Positions 8,001 to 10,025 of a stretch of 10,025 nucleotides of DNA are shown one piece after another. This stretch comes from Candidatus Elusimicrobium euhamitermitis (GTDB lineage: Bacteria > Elusimicrobiota > Elusimicrobia > Elusimicrobiales > Elusimicrobiaceae). Both the position numbers and the translations under genes were made by a program. The first letter of the stretch is position 1; each line of letters opens with the position of its first letter. The notes under the pieces were generated by a model. That model ran no database searches. It saw nothing but the letters and a program-made list of their open reading frames with translations, and had not been told where the DNA came from. The DNA lies in assembly GCA_031254225.1 (NCBI GenBank), contig JAIRUU010000052.1:1-10025 (forward strand), given 5' to 3'.

Positions 8001-8204
8001 CGAAGTCTGCACAATAACGTAAGGCACGTCCACGTTGGGGTACATGTCAATGCCCATTGTAAAATAACCCATGAAACCCAACACCAGCACCACCAGCGAA
8101 AGCATGATGGTGGTAACCGGCCGCCTTATAAAAATACTGGCGATACTCGCGCCCGTCTGAGGGACGTCAGAGCCTACATTATCTTTTTTAATTTCTTCCG
8201 GCAT
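5073..8204 (-). CDS. RND-family efflux pump, AcrB/HAE1 type
   Basis: A 1043-residue inner-membrane pump, typical length for the hydrophobe/amphiphile efflux-1 type. It uses proton influx to export substrates from the periplasm or outer membrane leaflet through adaptor and outer-membrane channel. It shows the two-fold RND plan: helix 1 (about 29-49) then a large periplasmic loop, helices 2-6 (about 350-505), helix 7 (about 542-561) with a second loop, and helices 8-12 (about 867-1030). The proton-relay residues of AcrB are all present: Asp417-Asp418 in GIVIDDAIVMLEN, Lys941 in SKNAIL, and Arg971 and Thr978 in RLRPILMT. This points to a working HAE-type pump rather than a metal (CzcA) or protein-export (SecDF) relative. 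About 20 polar residues precede the usual FIRRPV start. The region matching AcrB's Phe-rich switch loop (about 614-622, VGVPASNV) lacks those Phe residues, so substrates cannot be guessed. Good Shine-Dalgarno; starts 4 nt after the adaptor gene. Confidence 0.96.
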   Translation of the reverse strand: MPEEIKKDNVGSDVPQTGASIASIFIRRPVTTIMLSLVVLVLGFMGYFTMGIDMYPNVDVPYVIVQTSLPGSSPEEIETSITKPIEEAVNSVSGIDQLTSQSFEGTSVVIIQFNLEKNADVAAQEVRDKVNQIQASLPDGVQAPIILKLDLGALPVLTIAVSGDRDIIELTEMSKKLIKENIENIRGVGSVNIVGGRLREIHVDVNPFKLYALGIPINDVKKALSEQNVELPGGRVEQPSQEFGLRILGRVTSPLDFSNIFVGMRRGSPIKVSDIGTVDDTGQYERQSTWLNGRRTVSFEVKKQSGTNTLDVIEGVKAKINQIAPTLPADFSISMLSDQSGSIKESFYSVIEHLVIGAFLAAVVVFVFMGSFKSTIISSLAIPTSIIGSFFFMKQFGFTMNNMTLLGLTVAVGIVIDDAIVMLENIYRHMEEYDKTPLQAALDGSKEITGAIIATTASILVIFLPLAFMSGIVGRFVRSYGITVAVAIFLSGVVALTLTPMLCSKLLKKGEKKSFIEIYVTKINGWLVGIYLPALEWALRNRWLMVIFSVLLFLSSLPMLKWVGKDFIPQDDSGKIKITVKAPVGTSYEDSVRIFKNLGDDLLTLPYIQDLFIAVGVPASNVIASDSAVNEGYILVELKDRKERDKISTFEYQSAIRQIMAKYTGIRSMVAIASEGPSGGRAQLQYLISGPDINKLIDYSNTIIANIKKIPGFIDVDTSFSLAKPEYRVIINRDKAQDLGVKVIDIASALRTMVGGEEDITKYKEGDDLYQVRLRVAQPYRDNINAVSALMLPSPSGLVRLDSVAKIESGFGPTEIDRFNRQRQVTINANLDGLDLGTAGSILQQQFQSLNPSSLYKGELIGMGKEMGRMLSAFVMAFALAVLFKYMILASQFENFMHPFAILVALPLTLPFAVFSLLVTGQSINIFSMLGLFMLVGVVSKNAILQVDYINTLRSEGLHRLDAILEGNKVRLRPILMTTIALVMGVLSMVFGTGSGAVLRRSLAIVVIGGQTLSLLITLLMTPVTYTLLDDLGRWIKNKFAAK

Positions 8205-8208
8205 ATTA

Positions 8209-9093
8209 CTATCCTATGATTTTAATTTTGCTTCCGTCTTTTATGCCGAAAACAAAGGAAACGATTTTGTCGCCCGCGGCAAGACCAGAGGCGACTTCGG
8301 TATAATCGCCGTCTATGAAACCTATTTTGACGTCTTTCCTAACGGCTTTGTCGCCCGACGGGATTAAAACAAAAGCGTTATCTGCGTCGTCTCTGAAAAT
8401 ATTGGAAGACTTTATTGAAACCGCGTTATTTTTTTCCGCAAGCGCTATACTGACTTTTGCAAACATGCCGGATTTGAGCAGGCCTTTGGGATTGTCCGCC
8501 AGAAGTTCTGTAGCCATGGTCCGCGTCGTGCTGTCCACGACGGGGCTTATAACGTTTACAACGCCGTTAAAAACCTGCCCCTCAAGAGATTCCACGGTAA
8601 AAACCGCTTTCTGGCCCTTATAAATTTTGCCCACGTACCGCTCCGGAATATCCAGCAGAACGCGCACCTGAGTCTGGTTAACCACAAAAGCGACCGGCGT
8701 AGTGCGCGTGACGTTCGCGCCCGCGTCAAGATATACTCTGCCGACTATGCCGTTAATGGTGGACGGCACTACGACCGGCTCATACACCGCGCCCACTTCG
8801 TCGCGCTCTATTAAAGATACGGTTTCGCCTTTTTTAACCGAGGCTCCTTCCCTTAGCACGTTTCTTAAAAGTTTGCCCTCAACGCGCGGGAACAAAACAG
8901 CCTCTTCCAGCGCTTTTATGCTGCCGGAAATTAATAGTTCCTGTTTTAAATCCCTCACTTCCACCGTTTCCAAAGTTACGTTAAAACGATCCTTTTCAAC
9001 GTCTGCAAGGGCGCTGTGTTTGCGCGCTTTAAGCCAATGAATACCCCACGCGGCCAAAATTACTATGACAACTATTGCAATTATTTTCTTCAT
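8209..9093 (-). CDS. RND periplasmic adaptor (HlyD/AcrA family), short form without the alpha-hairpin
   Basis: A 294-residue membrane fusion protein that should bridge the RND pump and the TolC-type channel. The N-terminus is an uncleaved anchor or signal helix (about 3-20); there is no lipobox Cys, unlike AcrA. A short beta strand precedes the first lipoyl half (about 66-95, VLFPRVEGKLLRNVLREGAS in part) and the second half follows at about 107-137 (VVVPSTINGIVGRV). Only about 12 residues join the halves, where AcrA-like adaptors insert a long alpha-helical hairpin, so this hairpin is absent. The beta-barrel follows (about 140-215, with VRVLLDIPERYVGKIYKGQ and GLLKSGMFAKVSI), then a membrane-proximal domain (about 220-294). 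Loss of the hairpin recalls the Borrelia burgdorferi adaptor BesA. The gene starts 1 nt after the channel gene's stop; AGAGG lies 12 nt upstream, a rather long spacing, so coupling is likely. It is complete, with no sign of a frameshift. Confidence 0.93.
   Translation of the reverse strand: MKKIIAIVVIVILAAWGIHWLKARKHSALADVEKDRFNVTLETVEVRDLKQELLISGSIKALEEAVLFPRVEGKLLRNVLREGASVKKGETVSLIERDEVGAVYEPVVVPSTINGIVGRVYLDAGANVTRTTPVAFVVNQTQVRVLLDIPERYVGKIYKGQKAVFTVESLEGQVFNGVVNVISPVVDSTTRTMATELLADNPKGLLKSGMFAKVSIALAEKNNAVSIKSSNIFRDDADNAFVLIPSGDKAVRKDVKIGFIDGDYTEVASGLAAGDKIVSFVFGIKDGSKIKIIG
8212..8215 (-). promoter_or_regulatory. Shine-Dalgarno site for the RND pump gene
   Basis: AGGA on the minus strand lies 7 nt before the ATG at 8204, within the last codons of the adaptor gene. 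It is the clearest ribosome binding site in the window and confirms the start that yields the N-terminus MPEEIKKDN. Confidence 0.6.
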
Positions 9094-9094
9094 A

Positions 9095-10025
9095 CTATTT
9101 TATTACCTCTGACCCTACGTTAAATTTTAAATCCGCAAGCGCGACAAGCGCGTCATGCACCGCCTGCACATACTGCAGCTGCGCGTTTGTAAGCGCGACT
9201 GTGGCGTCGTCCAGCTCAAGCCTGCTGACAAGACCCGCGCGGTAGCGCTTTCTCATAGATTCCAGATTTTGTTTTGACTGTTCTATGACGGTGCCGCCGC
9301 TGCCCATTCTTTTTTTTGCTTCGTAAAAACTGAGCCAGGAACTTTTTATGCTTATTCTGACCGAACGCTGCAAATCTTCATAATCCTGCCGAGCCGATTC
9401 GTAAGCAAGCTCCTTCTGCGTTACCTGCGCCTTAACCCTGAAACCCTCAAACAAAGGCATTGACACGCGAAGGCCGACGGTGGACGTCCAATAATAATCA
9501 TTAGCCCCGGGCAGCCCGCTGTTTGTCTGCGCGTTATAATATTTACTGCCGAAAGCGGACAGCGACGGGAAATTGCCCGCGCGCGCCACTGCGACATACT
9601 GCCCGGCTATATCAACGTTTAATTTTGAAAGCACAAGGTCAGGTCTGCCGTCGGCCAGAGAATAAAGTTCTTCCAGCGGTTTCGGGTCTTTTATGGCGGC
9701 AAAATCATTCCACGTAAGATAAATATTGTCTTCCGGGTCTTTGTTCAAAAGCTGTTTTAAATAAAGTGTGCCGAGCTCATAATTATTATCCGCCTGTATA
9801 ACAAGCGGTTCAATATTTGAGACGTTTACCTGCTGCGAAAGCACGTCCAGATTGCTGGACAAACCCTCTTTGTACTTTGCTTTCATTTCCTGCAGATTCT
9901 GTTTTGCGATATCAAGGTGTCCCTGCTGCACTTTTGCGACGGCGTTTGAGAGAAAAATCATATACGCCATTTCTTTGACCTGTCTTTCAATATCGTCCCG
10001 TACGGACTGCAGGTTGTACTGGCCG
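9095..10025 (-). CDS. TolC-family outer-membrane efflux channel, 5' end outside the window
   Basis: The frame is open from the window edge through 309 residues to a TAG at 9095. The ATG at 9970 is internal: 18 more codons (beginning GQYNLQSVRDDIERQV) lie upstream without a stop and fit the family, so the true start and signal peptide are beyond the edge, about 110-150 residues away judging from usual TolC-family lengths. The protein forms the trimeric outer-membrane exit duct. Two structural repeats are seen: the end of the first (helices to about residue 105) and the second from GRPDL (126-130), through strand region NFPSLSAFGSKYY (151-163) and MPLFEGFRV (189-197), to the C-terminal helix pair. 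The periplasmic tip turns are both present: YKEGLSSNLDVL (51-62) and YRAGLVSRLELD (261-272). It is the first of three genes in the efflux operon as far as can be seen. Regulatory sequence is not in the window. Confidence 0.94.
   Translation of the reverse strand, partial: GQYNLQSVRDDIERQVKEMAYMIFLSNAVAKVQQGHLDIAKQNLQEMKAKYKEGLSSNLDVLSQQVNVSNIEPLVIQADNNYELGTLYLKQLLNKDPEDNIYLTWNDFAAIKDPKPLEELYSLADGRPDLVLSKLNVDIAGQYVAVARAGNFPSLSAFGSKYYNAQTNSGLPGANDYYWTSTVGLRVSMPLFEGFRVKAQVTQKELAYESARQDYEDLQRSVRISIKSSWLSFYEAKKRMGSGGTVIEQSKQNLESMRKRYRAGLVSRLELDDATVALTNAQLQYVQAVHDALVALADLKFNVGSEVIK

Noticed and set aside
8702..9040. Plus-strand open frame of 112 codons, Ser/Thr-rich
   Set aside because: It is antisense to the adaptor gene; Ser/Thr richness is what complementary frames of Ala/Glu/Val codons produce.
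9095..9970. TolC-family gene starting at the ATG at 9970
   Set aside because: The frame stays open upstream to the window edge with family-like sequence, and a start here would remove the signal peptide and first helices. The gene is treated as cut by the window.
1..10025. Search for tRNA, rRNA, CRISPR arrays, insertion sequences, attachment sites and riboswitches
   Set aside because: Nearly every base lies in well-recognised coding sequence; I saw no spaced direct repeats, transposase-like frames, terminal inverted repeats or structured leaders other than the terminator.

Overview
The window holds two back-to-back gene blocks, all on the minus strand. The organism is a diderm (Gram-negative-type), rod-forming bacterium, because it carries both a tripartite RND efflux system with a TolC-type outer-membrane channel and the Rod elongation machinery. 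The phylum cannot be fixed from sequence alone. Coding sequence mixes very A/T-rich codons (AAA, TTT, AAT) with a marked liking for GCG, GCC and CGC, and several starts lack a Shine-Dalgarno sequence. An Elusimicrobiota-like or other non-proteobacterial diderm is a weak guess only.

Right-hand block (10025 down to 5073, read on the minus strand): a TolC-family outer-membrane channel whose 5' end is outside the window, then a short periplasmic adaptor, then an AcrB/HAE1-type RND inner-membrane pump. Gaps are 1 and 4 nt, so this is one operon. It ends at a clear intrinsic terminator (5025-5057).

Left-hand block (5009 down to 1): mreC, mreD, mrdA (PBP2), rodA, then the start of a TIGR03936/DUF2344-type radical-SAM-linked protein that runs off the left edge. 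Junctions are a 4-nt overlap or gaps of 3-12 nt, so this too looks like one operon. MreC and MreD form the membrane scaffold of the elongasome, RodA polymerises lipid II into glycan strands and PBP2 crosslinks them. mreB, which often precedes mreC, is not here; the RND operon sits in its place.

There is no gene-free stretch longer than about 65 bp and no sign of mobile elements, CRISPR, tRNA or rRNA. The window is mostly conserved core functions and I see no wholly new system. The best leads are: an RND adaptor that lacks the alpha-helical hairpin used to dock onto TolC, although its TolC partner keeps normal tip motifs; a RodA about 80 residues longer than usual with extra membrane segments; a probable Cys3His metal site in PBP2; and a terminator placed only 15 nt upstream of the mreC start codon.
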